23,909 nt of DNA from positions 1-23,909 of IMG/VR virus record IMGVR_UViG_3300009537_000178; one strand, given 5' to 3'. The DNA is from a virus. Of this stretch, positions 7,065-15,122 are shown in pieces. Made by a program: the position numbers and the translations under genes. Each line of letters begins with the position of its first letter. Within the stretch, counting starts at the first letter, position 1. The notes beneath the pieces are model-generated. The model worked only from the letters and a program-made list of their open reading frames with translations. It was not told where the DNA came from and ran no database searches.

Positions 7065-7093
7065 TCACTCTTCTCGCTCCCGCGCCAAAAGCG

Positions 7094-7954
7094 ATGGCGC
7101 GCCCCAAGTGGGACTACGCCAAGCAGCCCAAGGTTGCGGTGGAGTCGTGCGAACTCTGCCGCAATGACGTGTTCGCCGTCATTGGCCATCGTGACCGCTA
7201 CGGGTTCCCCGTGGAGACGCATTGTTGTACGTCGTGCGGACTCATCTTTCTGAATCCTCGCATGACGACCGAGGCGTACAACGAATTCTATCGGGACGTG
7301 TATCGCGACCTGATCGGATCGTACGTCGGCAGGGAATTCAGCCTCCAGTCGATGAGGGCGGGACAGGCGGCGTACGCGGAGCGGCTTGTGCGGCTATTGC
7401 GGGCGTTCCCCGTCAATGACGCCAAGACGCTACTCGACATCGGTGGGTCCACGGGTGTTGTGGCGTCCGTCGTTGGCTCCTCGTTCGGGCTCGCACCATT
7501 TGTACTTGAGCCTTCCAATGAGTGCAATGATCTGCCCGCCGGCGTGGATGCGATCCAGAGCTCGCTTGAGGAGTACGAAGCGGATGGCGGGTTCAGTCTG
7601 ATTCTCATGTGTCAGACGGTGGATCACCTCACCGACCTAATGGGTGGACTTCGGAAGATCCGGCACCTCGTTGCAGAAAACGGCGTATTTTTTGTGGACA
7701 TGGTGGACTTCGAGAAACAGGTGCTTGTCTGCAACAGCGTGGAAAAGGCGATCAAGATCGATCATCCGTACTACCTGACCGACTACACGATGACGAACGC
7801 GCTACGCCTTGCGGGATTCCGTATCGTTCGGAAGGATTATGCGGCAGACCGGCGCCATATCGGGTACGTGTGTCGCCCCCGCGACGTACGGGGCTTTTCG
7901 CCACAGGGTGCGGATGACGTGCTCCGCACGCTATGGCACGCGAAGGGGAGATGA
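7094..7954 (+). CDS. SAM-dependent methyltransferase with zinc-ribbon N-terminus, sugar-modification type
   Basis: A 286-residue class I methyltransferase. Cys19/Cys22 and Cys45/Cys48 form a zinc ribbon (CELC...CTSC) followed by GLIFLNPRMTTEAYNEFY. That N-terminal pattern is typical of methyltransferases found in polysaccharide and sugar-nucleotide gene clusters. Motif I is LLDIGGSTG (about residues 113-121), an acidic residue follows in VLEPS, and SLILMCQTVDHL is the motif IV region. A C-terminal part with Tyr, His and Asp follows. The gene ends overlapping the NeuA-like start (ATGA), so the pair is probably cotranslated, and I infer that it methylates the nonulosonate or another glycan building block. 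The start at ATG 7094 is preferred because upstream sequence overlaps the previous gene; no good ribosome binding site is visible. Substrate is inferred from context only. Confidence 0.8.
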   Translation: MARPKWDYAKQPKVAVESCELCRNDVFAVIGHRDRYGFPVETHCCTSCGLIFLNPRMTTEAYNEFYRDVYRDLIGSYVGREFSLQSMRAGQAAYAERLVRLLRAFPVNDAKTLLDIGGSTGVVASVVGSSFGLAPFVLEPSNECNDLPAGVDAIQSSLEEYEADGGFSLILMCQTVDHLTDLMGGLRKIRHLVAENGVFFVDMVDFEKQVLVCNSVEKAIKIDHPYYLTDYTMTNALRLAGFRIVRKDYAADRRHIGYVCRPRDVRGFSPQGADDVLRTLWHAKGR

Positions 7955-8631
7955 TCGTTGGACTCATTCCCGCAAGAGCCGGATCTCGGGGCATTGTTGC
8001 GAAAAACACTCGCCTGCTTGGCGGGAGATCGCTCATCGCCTGGGCCGCCAGCGCCGCCCTCGCCTCCGAATGCCTCGACGAAATCTTCGTCTCCACCGAA
8101 AGCGACGCCATCGCTCGTCTTGGTCGGCAGTGCGGCATGGGAATCCTCATGCGGCCAGCGCGGCTAGCGGACGACCACACGCCCATGCAGCAGGTCATCA
8201 CCCACGCACTGGACAAACTCGAATGGGAGCACGTGACCATTCCGAAGATTATGGTGCTGCTACAGCCCACGTCCCCGTTCCGCAACCCCGTGCGGATCAA
8301 TGAAGCGGTGGGGATGCTCCAGCGTACCAACGCCGATTGCGTTATGACGGTGGAGAAGATTCCGGACCATTACAACCCCGGGTTCGCATGGGCCATGGTC
8401 GACGACAAGATCGCGCCATGGGATTCCACCGACCCGCCCGTTTGCCGGCAGTACCTTACGCCGGCGTACAGCCGTGACGGTGGGGTGTATGCGTTCTCGG
8501 TGGAAAGTTTCAGGAGAAACAAGAACATCTATGGCGACGACTGCCGGGGTATCGTCGTCCCGCCCGCCGAAGCGTGCAATCTCGACGAGGAATCGGACTG
8601 GCTCGACGCCGAGCGGAGATTGAGAGGCTAG
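7951..8631 (+). CDS. neuA: CMP-nonulosonate (sialic acid) synthetase, NeuA-like
   Basis: A 226-residue cytidylyltransferase that would activate a nonulosonic acid with CTP to give the CMP-sugar. The family signatures are clear: IPARAGSRGIVAKN at residues 6-19 (nucleotide-binding loop), VSTES near 48-51, LLQPTSPFR at 103-111, SRDGGVYAF at 174-182 and a C-terminal NLDEESDW. The last motif corresponds to the metal-binding D-x-D of CMP-sialate synthetases, with Asn210 in the place usually held by the first Asp. Length matches single-domain bacterial NeuA. ATG 7951 is chosen for the ATGA overlap and because homology starts there; ATG 7933 is an alternative. CMP-Kdo synthetase is a possible but poorer fit, and the NeuB and NeuC homologs downstream support the sialic-acid reading. 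Confidence 0.88.
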   Translation: MIVGLIPARAGSRGIVAKNTRLLGGRSLIAWAASAALASECLDEIFVSTESDAIARLGRQCGMGILMRPARLADDHTPMQQVITHALDKLEWEHVTIPKIMVLLQPTSPFRNPVRINEAVGMLQRTNADCVMTVEKIPDHYNPGFAWAMVDDKIAPWDSTDPPVCRQYLTPAYSRDGGVYAFSVESFRRNKNIYGDDCRGIVVPPAEACNLDEESDWLDAERRLRG

Positions 8632-8635
8632 GAGG
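8630..8635 (+). promoter_or_regulatory. Strong Shine-Dalgarno AGGAGG for the small terminase
   Basis: AGGAGG overlaps the NeuA stop and lies 4 nt before ATG 8640. It marks the ATG as the true start, even though the frame extends upstream. Confidence 0.75.
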
Positions 8636-8639
8636 ACGT

Positions 8640-9137
8640 ATGCCCTACAAGGTTCCATGCCGCGCCCATTCGTCTCGGACGGGCGCACCGTGCGGGCGTC
8701 CCGCCCTCAAGGGTGGCTTCGTGTGCCGCTCCCACGGCGGTGCCGCGCCACAGGTGAAGGCAAAAGCGCGGGAGCGCTTGGCGGACATGATTGACCCCGA
8801 CCGTATCCTCCGCTCCGTTGCCGAGATCGCCCATTCCGACTTGCGCGACTTCTTCGACGAGAACAACAACCTCAAAGATCCCGCCCATTGGCCGGACCAT
8901 GCCGCCCGGACGTTGCAGACGGTGGAAGTGCTGAAGAGCAACAGGATCAGTGGGGACGGAAAGCAGGAGGACATCCTCAAGATCAAGACGTGGGACAAAA
9001 TGAAGGCGCTCGAATACCTGATGAAGCACAAGAACCTGTTCGAGCAGCACAAGAAGGCTGGCGCGGAGGCGTTCGCCAAGGCTACGGAGGCTCTCGCGGA
9101 AGGACGCAAGCGTGCCATGGAGCGCAATAGCGAGTAA
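8640..9137 (+). CDS. Terminase small subunit with CCCH-type zinc finger
   Basis: A 165-residue protein that would recognise phage DNA and load the large terminase for packaging. The C-terminal two thirds match the small-terminase pattern: IAHSDLRDFFDENNNLKDP (a widely conserved segment), a helix with TLQTVEVLKSNR, then KIKTWDKMKALEYLMKHKNLF. The N-terminus has a zinc finger with spacing C-x10-C-x10-C-x2-H (Cys7, Cys18, Cys29, His32). The C-terminal helix is rich in Lys, Glu and Ala. The large terminase lies two genes downstream. A strong AGGAGG precedes the start. The TAA overlaps the next ATG as TAATG. Confidence 0.88.
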   Translation: MPYKVPCRAHSSRTGAPCGRPALKGGFVCRSHGGAAPQVKAKARERLADMIDPDRILRSVAEIAHSDLRDFFDENNNLKDPAHWPDHAARTLQTVEVLKSNRISGDGKQEDILKIKTWDKMKALEYLMKHKNLFEQHKKAGAEAFAKATEALAEGRKRAMERNSE

Positions 9138-10171
9138 TGGACCTCCGTCAATTCTTTCACCGATTCACACAGCCATTGGCCAACCCTGAGGCTGTCGGGG
9201 ATTATTGGCAGGATGCATTGACGTCTCCACCGAGGGAGTATGGCGTGCCATTCCTACAGAACGCCCGCAACGCTGTGGGCGGTGCTGTTGCTGGCGGGCT
9301 TGAGGGTGTGGCGAACATGACGGACCCCGCGACGCTCATCAGCCTTGCCTTGTCCGGCGGCACCGCCCCGCAGGGTGCCACCCTGGGGCGGATGGGTATG
9401 CAATCGCTCAGGACGCTCGCCGGATACGGCGTGGATGCGCTGGACGTGGCGTCTAACGTGGATCAGTACGGCATCAATCCCATGACGCTCCTTGCCATTG
9501 CTGGTGGTGCGGCGGGAGCGAAGCGTGGCGGGCCTTCCGTGATGGGAATGGACGCCTATCACGGAACCACGGCGACAAGGTATGTTCCCGGCGAGCGTCA
9601 ACCCGGATCGGATTCGGCTCGTTTAGAGTTGGCCCAATTGGCCGAAAGACATAGTATTCGTGATCCAATGGACGTAGCCTCCATATTCGAGAGGTGGAAG
9701 GGGAGTGGTCAGGCATCTCAGTTTGGCGTCACGGACGCCGAGGTGGCGGCTGCGCGAAAACTGACAACGGAGGCTCGCGGATCAACTGCTGCCGGCAGAA
9801 GCGTGCCATCTTTCGATAAATTTGATGTGCCAGATACAAATGAACTTGGTATTCACGTCGGCACCAGGGAGCAGGCTAGCGTCGTTGGTGATGCCTTTCC
9901 GGTGGAGGTGGACCTAAAGACCCCCTTGCGCCTTCCAGACCTTGGGGTGTGGTCCCCCGAGCGCGTGATTGATGCGACGCGCAGGGCGGGTGTTGAGATT
10001 ACGGGGCGTGAGGCGCAGGGGGTCTTGGGCGGGAAGAACCCCGCCGCCGGCATGCGGGGCCTTTTGATGGAAAAGGGCTACGATGGAATCGTTTACGAGA
10101 ACGCGTCGGAGGGGGCCGGGGATTCGTTCATACTGTTTGAATCGAAACAGGTGCATTGGAAGGGGGAGTGA
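9137..10171 (+). CDS. ADP-ribosyltransferase-like phage protein (ART-PolyVal type)
   Basis: A 344-residue protein. Residues 1-130 are Ala/Gly-rich with hydrophobic stretches (VGGAVAGGLEGVA, TLISLALSGG, TLLAIAGGAAGA). From residue 140 a catalytic-looking domain starts with YHGTT, continues through FDKFD, GIHVGTREQA, FPVEVDLKTPLRLPDL, and ends with LLMEKGYDGIVYEN and SFILFESKQVHW. That order matches phage ADP-ribosyltransferase domains (ART-PolyVal), where H-G-T begins the NAD site and GYDG plus a final F-x-s-x-q-v strand close the fold. A region of about 70 residues after GTT (150-222) looks inserted and is richer in A+T. It overlaps its neighbours as TAATG and TGATG. The hydrophobic N-terminus suggests an injected or virion-associated effector; no target is known. 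Confidence 0.65.
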   Translation: MDLRQFFHRFTQPLANPEAVGDYWQDALTSPPREYGVPFLQNARNAVGGAVAGGLEGVANMTDPATLISLALSGGTAPQGATLGRMGMQSLRTLAGYGVDALDVASNVDQYGINPMTLLAIAGGAAGAKRGGPSVMGMDAYHGTTATRYVPGERQPGSDSARLELAQLAERHSIRDPMDVASIFERWKGSGQASQFGVTDAEVAAARKLTTEARGSTAAGRSVPSFDKFDVPDTNELGIHVGTREQASVVGDAFPVEVDLKTPLRLPDLGVWSPERVIDATRRAGVEITGREAQGVLGGKNPAAGMRGLLMEKGYDGIVYENASEGAGDSFILFESKQVHWKGE

Positions 10172-10401
10172 TGGTAACGGTGAGAGAACTTTATCCGGAC
10201 GGAGACGGTGTGTCGCGAGACGAGGATACGGTAACGCAAAAGGCTCTTGATCGGGCCGAGGGGATCGTTTTGGGATTTAGGGGGTCACGCAGCACGATAC
10301 GAATGCGTTGGGATATTGCGCTCGTGCTTGACGAGTACGAACGCAAGGTGCGACGTCTCAACTTGGAATTGTCCGAATGCTATGGTCGCATCCCTAAATG
10401 A
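10171..10401 (+). CDS. Short unknown protein between ART-like gene and large terminase
   Basis: A 76-residue protein at ATG 10171, sharing TGATG with the preceding stop and preceded by GGGGGAG. It is charged, with an acidic N-terminus (PDGDGVSRDEDT) and a likely helical C-terminus (IALVLDEYERKVRRLNLELSECYGR). No cysteine motif, no signal peptide, no recognised family. The stop overlaps the large terminase start as ATGA. Confidence 0.6.
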   Translation: MVTVRELYPDGDGVSRDEDTVTQKALDRAEGIVLGFRGSRSTIRMRWDIALVLDEYERKVRRLNLELSECYGRIPK

Positions 10402-11903
10402 GCACCGCCGTCGCCTCTGTCGTCCCTGACGTAGACGCCGAACTAGCCGCGTTCGTTGCCGATTTCTACGATGATCCCGAGGGCTTCGTTTTTGCCGCAT
10501 ACCCGTGGGGTAAGACGGGTACGCCACTGGCGGAGCACAAGGGGCCGGACACGTGGCAGCGCGAGTTCCTTCGCTCCGTGGGCGATGCCGTCAAGGAGGC
10601 CAAGTTCAACGGAGTCGACGCGGTGCGTCCCATTCGTCGCGCCATCTCGTCAGGCCACGGGATCGGCAAGTCCGTCATGGCGGCATGGCTCGTTGATTGG
10701 ATCATGTCCACCCGTCCGGGGTCGCAGGGGACGGTTACGGCGAATACGTTCAAGCAGTTAGAGACGAAGACATGGGCGGCGATCAAGCATTGGACATCGC
10801 TGTGCATCACGCGGGATTGGTTCGTCGTGGGCGATCAGAAGATGTACCACCGCGACTTCAAGGACTCATGGTTCTGTGCGCCGCAGTCGTGTAAGGAGGA
10901 GAACTCCGAGGCGTTCGCTGGACAGCATGCGGCGGGGGCGACGTCGTTCTACGTTGTAGACGAAGCGTCCGCAATTCCGGACAAGATTTTCGAGGTTGCC
11001 GAGGGTGGCTTGACCGACGGCGAGCCCATGATCTTCATGTTCGGCAACCCGACGCAGAGCACGGGGTACTTCTATCGTGCCTGTTTCGGCGGGCTCAAGA
11101 AGCGGTGGGAGTCTCTCGCTATCGACTCCCGCGATTGCCGGTTTACGAACAAGGTACAGCTACAGGAGTGGATAGATGACTACGGTATTGATTCCGACTT
11201 TGTACGGGTGCGCGTGCTCGGACTGCCTCCGTCGGCTTCCGACGCACAGTTCATCGACTCCAAGCGTGTCCTTGACGCACAGAAGCGTTCCGTGTCCGTC
11301 CTGTCGGACGAACCACTCGTTGCTGGATGCGACATGGCTTGGGGCGGGAAGGACGACAACGTCATTCGGTTCCGGCGCGGACTCGATGCCGCATCCATCA
11401 AGCCCATCAGAATCAAGGGAGAGTTCACCCGAGAGCCCCACGTGCTCGTCAACAGACTCGGAGACGTACTCTCCCAAGACTACGACGGACAAAAGGTCGC
11501 CATGCTCTTCCTCGATTCCGCCGGAATCGCCGGTCCTGTTGCAGCGAGGCTTCGGGAGTTGGGGCATCGTAACGTCCAGGAGGTCAACTTCGGTGCTCAT
11601 TCGCCTTCCATAAAGTTCCGCTACATGCGCGACTTTATATGGGGAGAGATGAAAGAATGGCTACTCAGTGGTTGTATTGATTCGGACCCGGAACTCGAAG
11701 CGGACCTTGTGGGTCCAATGATTCGGCCTGACGGGAAGCAACGGGTGTGGCTGGAGTCGAAAGAGGACATGGCCCGTCGTGGCGTGGACTCCCCCGACGA
11801 TGGCGATGCTCTCGCCCTCACGTTCGCAGCGAAGGTTGCACGCACCACGGGCTTTAGCGCCCTTGGCAATATTCAGATGCCCACAGATTGGGGTTGGAGC
11901 TAA
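10398..11903 (+). CDS. Terminase large subunit (ATPase plus nuclease)
   Basis: A 501-residue packaging motor. The ATPase domain shows Walker A at residues 85-92 (SGHGIGKS), and Walker B with catalytic Glu at YVVDEAS (Asp188, Glu189). The motif FGNPTQSTG (about 215-223) is the usual coupling region. The RNase H-like nuclease has Asp312 in GCDMAWGGKDDN, Asp373 in LFLDSAG and Asp470 in DDGDAL, the three acidic residues expected. It cuts concatemeric DNA and drives it through the portal encoded next. Start ATG 10398 overlaps the previous stop as ATGA, and the stop shares TAATG with portal. An intact, full-length enzyme. Confidence 0.95.
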   Translation: MSTAVASVVPDVDAELAAFVADFYDDPEGFVFAAYPWGKTGTPLAEHKGPDTWQREFLRSVGDAVKEAKFNGVDAVRPIRRAISSGHGIGKSVMAAWLVDWIMSTRPGSQGTVTANTFKQLETKTWAAIKHWTSLCITRDWFVVGDQKMYHRDFKDSWFCAPQSCKEENSEAFAGQHAAGATSFYVVDEASAIPDKIFEVAEGGLTDGEPMIFMFGNPTQSTGYFYRACFGGLKKRWESLAIDSRDCRFTNKVQLQEWIDDYGIDSDFVRVRVLGLPPSASDAQFIDSKRVLDAQKRSVSVLSDEPLVAGCDMAWGGKDDNVIRFRRGLDAASIKPIRIKGEFTREPHVLVNRLGDVLSQDYDGQKVAMLFLDSAGIAGPVAARLRELGHRNVQEVNFGAHSPSIKFRYMRDFIWGEMKEWLLSGCIDSDPELEADLVGPMIRPDGKQRVWLESKEDMARRGVDSPDDGDALALTFAAKVARTTGFSALGNIQMPTDWGWS

Positions 11904-14134
11904 TGGCGCACACGGAACGGGGCTACGACAGCATCGTTGAGGAGGCTAAGGCTAGGTTCAAGTTGAGCCGTGACGCTGAGGCCAAGCAGAAGCAGCGGGA
12001 AACGGATGATCTGCGCTTTCAGGTGCCGGAATTCCAGTGGGATGACGCATCCAGGCAGCAGCGCACTGGGGGCTTCGTCTCTGGGGTGCCCCATCCGTTG
12101 CCGCCCCGCCCCATGTTGGCTATCCCGAAACTGGACCAGCCCATTCAGATCGTACTGAATCAGGAGCGACAGGCGCACCTTGGTGTCAACGTTCACCCCC
12201 TGTCGGAGGATTCGGACAAGGACACGGCGGAGGTGCTTCAGGGCCTGTACCGGAAGATCCAGCGGGACAGTCGCGCCCACATCGCCCGCTCATGGGCGTT
12301 CGAGCGAGCCGTCAAGGCTGGTCGTGGCGTGTACCGTATCGGCTACGAATTCGATGATGAGGGGGGACACCCGTTCGATCAGAAAATCACCATCTCTCGC
12401 ATCCTGTATCAGAATCAGGTGTACTTTGATCCGTCCGCGCAGGAGCCGGACTACTCCGACGGGAACTTTGCGTTCATCACTGGCTGGATACCCTATAGCG
12501 ACTTCCAGCGGTTGTATCCGAAGGCGAGCATCTCCGTTACGCATGACAATCCGTCCGACTGGGCCCCCACGGAGTCGGACATGCCCGATTGGGTCAAGAA
12601 CGACGAGGGCGAGGAACGACACATCCTCGTGGCGGAATACTTCCGGAAGGTGTACGAGAAGGACACGGTGTTTCTCATCCGCAGCCTAGAGAATCCGGAC
12701 GAGCCCACCCCACCCGTCGTTGCGCGCCCTGACGAGATCAAGAAGATACGTGAGGCGCTCACGGGCGGCGGCTACGAGATCGTCACTCACCGGGAGCGAC
12801 AGCGTCCCGTTATCGAGTGGCACGCACTTACGGGCGTAGAGGATGAGCCGCTCGATAGCGAGAGGTGGAACGGAAAGTACATTCCGCTCGTCCCCGTCAT
12901 TGGGCGTGAGCTTCAGCCATTCGACAATGAGCGTCGCTGGACCGGCGTCATCGGTCCCGCGAAGGATGCGCAGCGTCTGTTCAACTACTCCGCATCAGGG
13001 CTTGTCGAGATGGCTGCACTCGAACCTCGCGCCCCCTGGCTGATGGACTCGCGCCAGATCGAAGGCTATGAAGCCTTCTGGGCGCAGTCCAACACGCGCA
13101 ACTTCCCGTATCTGCCGTACAGGGCGACGAACGAGGGGGAGCAGCCCATTCCGCCGCCAGCGCGTGTGCAGGTCGATGCCTCACGGATGGGTCCGAACAT
13201 GATGCTCGTCCAGCAGGCGGACAACTTCATTCAGAGTTCAACCGCAATGTTCGACCCGGCATTGGGCAGGATGCAGACGGAACGTGAGCGTAGCGGAAAG
13301 GCGATCCAGTCGCTACAGGGCATGTCTGACCTTGGCAACTCACACTTCCTCAACAACCTTGCCGAGATCAGCATGGTCTATGAGGCCAAGGTTGTGTTGG
13401 ATCTGATGCGGACCGTCTATGAGCGTCCCGGCCGAATCGTGGAGATCCTGGACAACGAGGATAAGGGTCGGTCGATTACGTTGAATCAGGTTGCCAAAGA
13501 CGGCAAGATGTTCGACATCCGTAAGGGTGTGTACGGCGTGTCTGTCAAGGTGGGCCGGTCGTACCAGAGCAGGCTCGAGCAGGGGTCCGAGGAGATCGGT
13601 CAGATCCTTTCGAACAGTCCCGAACTCGTCCCCCTGATCGGTCCGACATACTTCAATTTCCGCGACTTCCCGGGAGCCCAGGAGGTTGCCGAAGTGCTCA
13701 CGAAGATGCGGGATCAGCAGTATCCATTCCTGCAAGAGAACGAGGGCGAGATGCCTTCGCCAGCACAGATGTACAATATGCTCCGGCAGGGTAAGCAGGA
13801 GAACGATCAGCTCAAGCAGGCGCTACAGAAGTTGCAGCAGGAGATTGCCACCAAGCAGGCGCAGCAGCAGGCGTCGATCCAGAACGCGGAGACGAAGGCT
13901 CGGACCGACCTCGCTATCGCCCAGTTGCAGGCGGCCGGATCGGCGCAGAGCAAGCAGATGGATCAGGCGTTGAAGCAGTTGGAGTGGTTGCGTGAGGCGT
14001 TCGAGAAGGACAAGGATCGCGATCACGAGGTGAACATGCAGGACGACGAGCAGGTTCACGAGATTGGCATGGAGAGGCTCAAGGCGGACCTTGCGCCAGC
14101 ACCACAGGGGGATGGGGATGGGGGAGAAGCGTAG
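11903..14134 (+). CDS. Portal protein, P22 gp1-like
   Basis: A 743-residue protein, close to the size of the P22 portal. The N-terminus holds a disordered charged stretch followed by the characteristic PRPMLAIPKLDQPIQIVLNQERQ segment and a region with LYRKIQRDSRA and ERAVKAGRGVYRIG. The middle has AKDAQRLFNYSASGLVEMAAL and SGKAIQSLQGM, characteristic of this family. The C-terminus is a long Gln/Lys/Glu-rich helix (about residues 620-735), consistent with the portal barrel and with interaction with terminase or scaffold. It forms the dodecameric DNA channel at one capsid vertex. ATG 11903 overlaps the terminase stop as TAATG; a TTG at 11888 is less likely. The end overlaps the NeuB-like gene by 17 nt. 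Confidence 0.93.
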   Translation: MAHTERGYDSIVEEAKARFKLSRDAEAKQKQRETDDLRFQVPEFQWDDASRQQRTGGFVSGVPHPLPPRPMLAIPKLDQPIQIVLNQERQAHLGVNVHPLSEDSDKDTAEVLQGLYRKIQRDSRAHIARSWAFERAVKAGRGVYRIGYEFDDEGGHPFDQKITISRILYQNQVYFDPSAQEPDYSDGNFAFITGWIPYSDFQRLYPKASISVTHDNPSDWAPTESDMPDWVKNDEGEERHILVAEYFRKVYEKDTVFLIRSLENPDEPTPPVVARPDEIKKIREALTGGGYEIVTHRERQRPVIEWHALTGVEDEPLDSERWNGKYIPLVPVIGRELQPFDNERRWTGVIGPAKDAQRLFNYSASGLVEMAALEPRAPWLMDSRQIEGYEAFWAQSNTRNFPYLPYRATNEGEQPIPPPARVQVDASRMGPNMMLVQQADNFIQSSTAMFDPALGRMQTERERSGKAIQSLQGMSDLGNSHFLNNLAEISMVYEAKVVLDLMRTVYERPGRIVEILDNEDKGRSITLNQVAKDGKMFDIRKGVYGVSVKVGRSYQSRLEQGSEEIGQILSNSPELVPLIGPTYFNFRDFPGAQEVAEVLTKMRDQQYPFLQENEGEMPSPAQMYNMLRQGKQENDQLKQALQKLQQEIATKQAQQQASIQNAETKARTDLAIAQLQAAGSAQSKQMDQALKQLEWLREAFEKDKDRDHEVNMQDDEQVHEIGMERLKADLAPAPQGDGDGGEA

Positions 14135-15122
14135 GACGTACATCATCGTAGAGATCGGGTGTGCCCACGAGGGGTCTCTCGCTATGGCGGCGGCCCTGAT
14201 GGGGGCCGTGGCTGACACGGGCGCGGATGCCGTCAAGTTCCAGTGCCATATCGCTGACGCGGAGAGCGGTCCCGATGAGCCATGGCGCGTTGATCCCGGT
14301 CGGGTGCGGCAGGACGAGTCGCGGTATGCGTACTGGAAGCGGATGGAGTTCACGGAGGACCAGTGGCGGCAGTTGCGTGACGAAGCCGACGAATTGGGAC
14401 TCGATTTCATCGTGTCGCCGTTCTCTGTCGTTGCCGTGGACATGATGGAGCGGGTTGCGGTCGATGCGTTCAAGGTCGCATCGGGGGAAGTGACGAATAT
14501 CCCCCTGCTTGAGCGTATCCGCGACACGGAGCTGCCCGTGTTCCTGTCTACCGGAATGAGTACGATAGAAGAGATCGACCGCGCCGTCAGTGCCGTTGGT
14601 CTGAACGACACGACCATCATGCAGTGTACGAGCATGTACCCGTGCCCGCCGAAGTATGCGGGACTTGGGCATATCGCTCGGCTGAAGCATCGGTATCGGA
14701 CCAAGGTTGGTTTCTCCGATCACTCCGGCGAGATCGCTGCCGGTATCGCCGCAGTGACGCTTGGTGCTGACGCGCTGGAGGTTCACATCCGGACGGAACC
14801 CCCGTGTGGGCCCGATGCTGATTCGTCGTTGACGGTGGACGAGATTGCAACGCTCGTCGATGCCGTGTCGTGGGTTGAGGCGGCGGAGACCCACTCCAAG
14901 GGCGCCGTGGCGGAGAAGTTGTCACGTGAGCGTGAAATCTTCCGTCAGTCGTTAGTGTATGCGCGGGACGTTCCCGCGGGCGAGGTGTTGGGTCCGGGCG
15001 ACGTAACAACGCGCAAGGCGGGACGCGGCCTCGCCCCCGACAGGCTACCGACGGTTTTGGGGAGAGCGGTGGGTTATCGCAAGGGCAAGGGGGCGCCCGT
15101 GGAGTGGACGGACTTCGCGTAA
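14118..15122 (+). CDS. neuB: Nonulosonate (sialic acid) synthase, NeuB-like, with SAF domain
   Basis: A 334-residue enzyme that would condense an N-acyl hexosamine, such as ManNAc, with phosphoenolpyruvate to form a nonulosonic acid. The TIM barrel shows VEIGCAHEG (12-19), GADAVKFQ (35-42), FKVASGE (118-124), VFLSTGMSTIEEI (141-153), MYPCPP (173-178) and GFSDHSG (198-204). Metal-ligand candidates are His202 in SDHS and His223 in EVH. A C-terminal antifreeze-like SAF domain (275-334; RQSLVYARDVPAGEVL...KAGRGLAP) caps the active site as in known NeuB dimers. Family-typical Asn-His at the first motif is Ala-His, and EKH is EVH, so it is divergent. ATG 14118 has AGGGGG six nt upstream; ATG 14112 is an alternative. 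It lies between portal and scaffold and is coupled to NeuC by TAATG. Confidence 0.92.
   Translation: MGEKRRTYIIVEIGCAHEGSLAMAAALMGAVADTGADAVKFQCHIADAESGPDEPWRVDPGRVRQDESRYAYWKRMEFTEDQWRQLRDEADELGLDFIVSPFSVVAVDMMERVAVDAFKVASGEVTNIPLLERIRDTELPVFLSTGMSTIEEIDRAVSAVGLNDTTIMQCTSMYPCPPKYAGLGHIARLKHRYRTKVGFSDHSGEIAAGIAAVTLGADALEVHIRTEPPCGPDADSSLTVDEIATLVDAVSWVEAAETHSKGAVAEKLSREREIFRQSLVYARDVPAGEVLGPGDVTTRKAGRGLAPDRLPTVLGRAVGYRKGKGAPVEWTDFA

Noticed and set aside
7951-8631. Assignment as CMP-Kdo synthetase (KdsB)
   Set aside because: The PARAGSRGI-KN loop, LLQPTSPFR and SRDGGVYAF fit CMP-sialate synthetases better, and NeuB and NeuC homologs accompany it.
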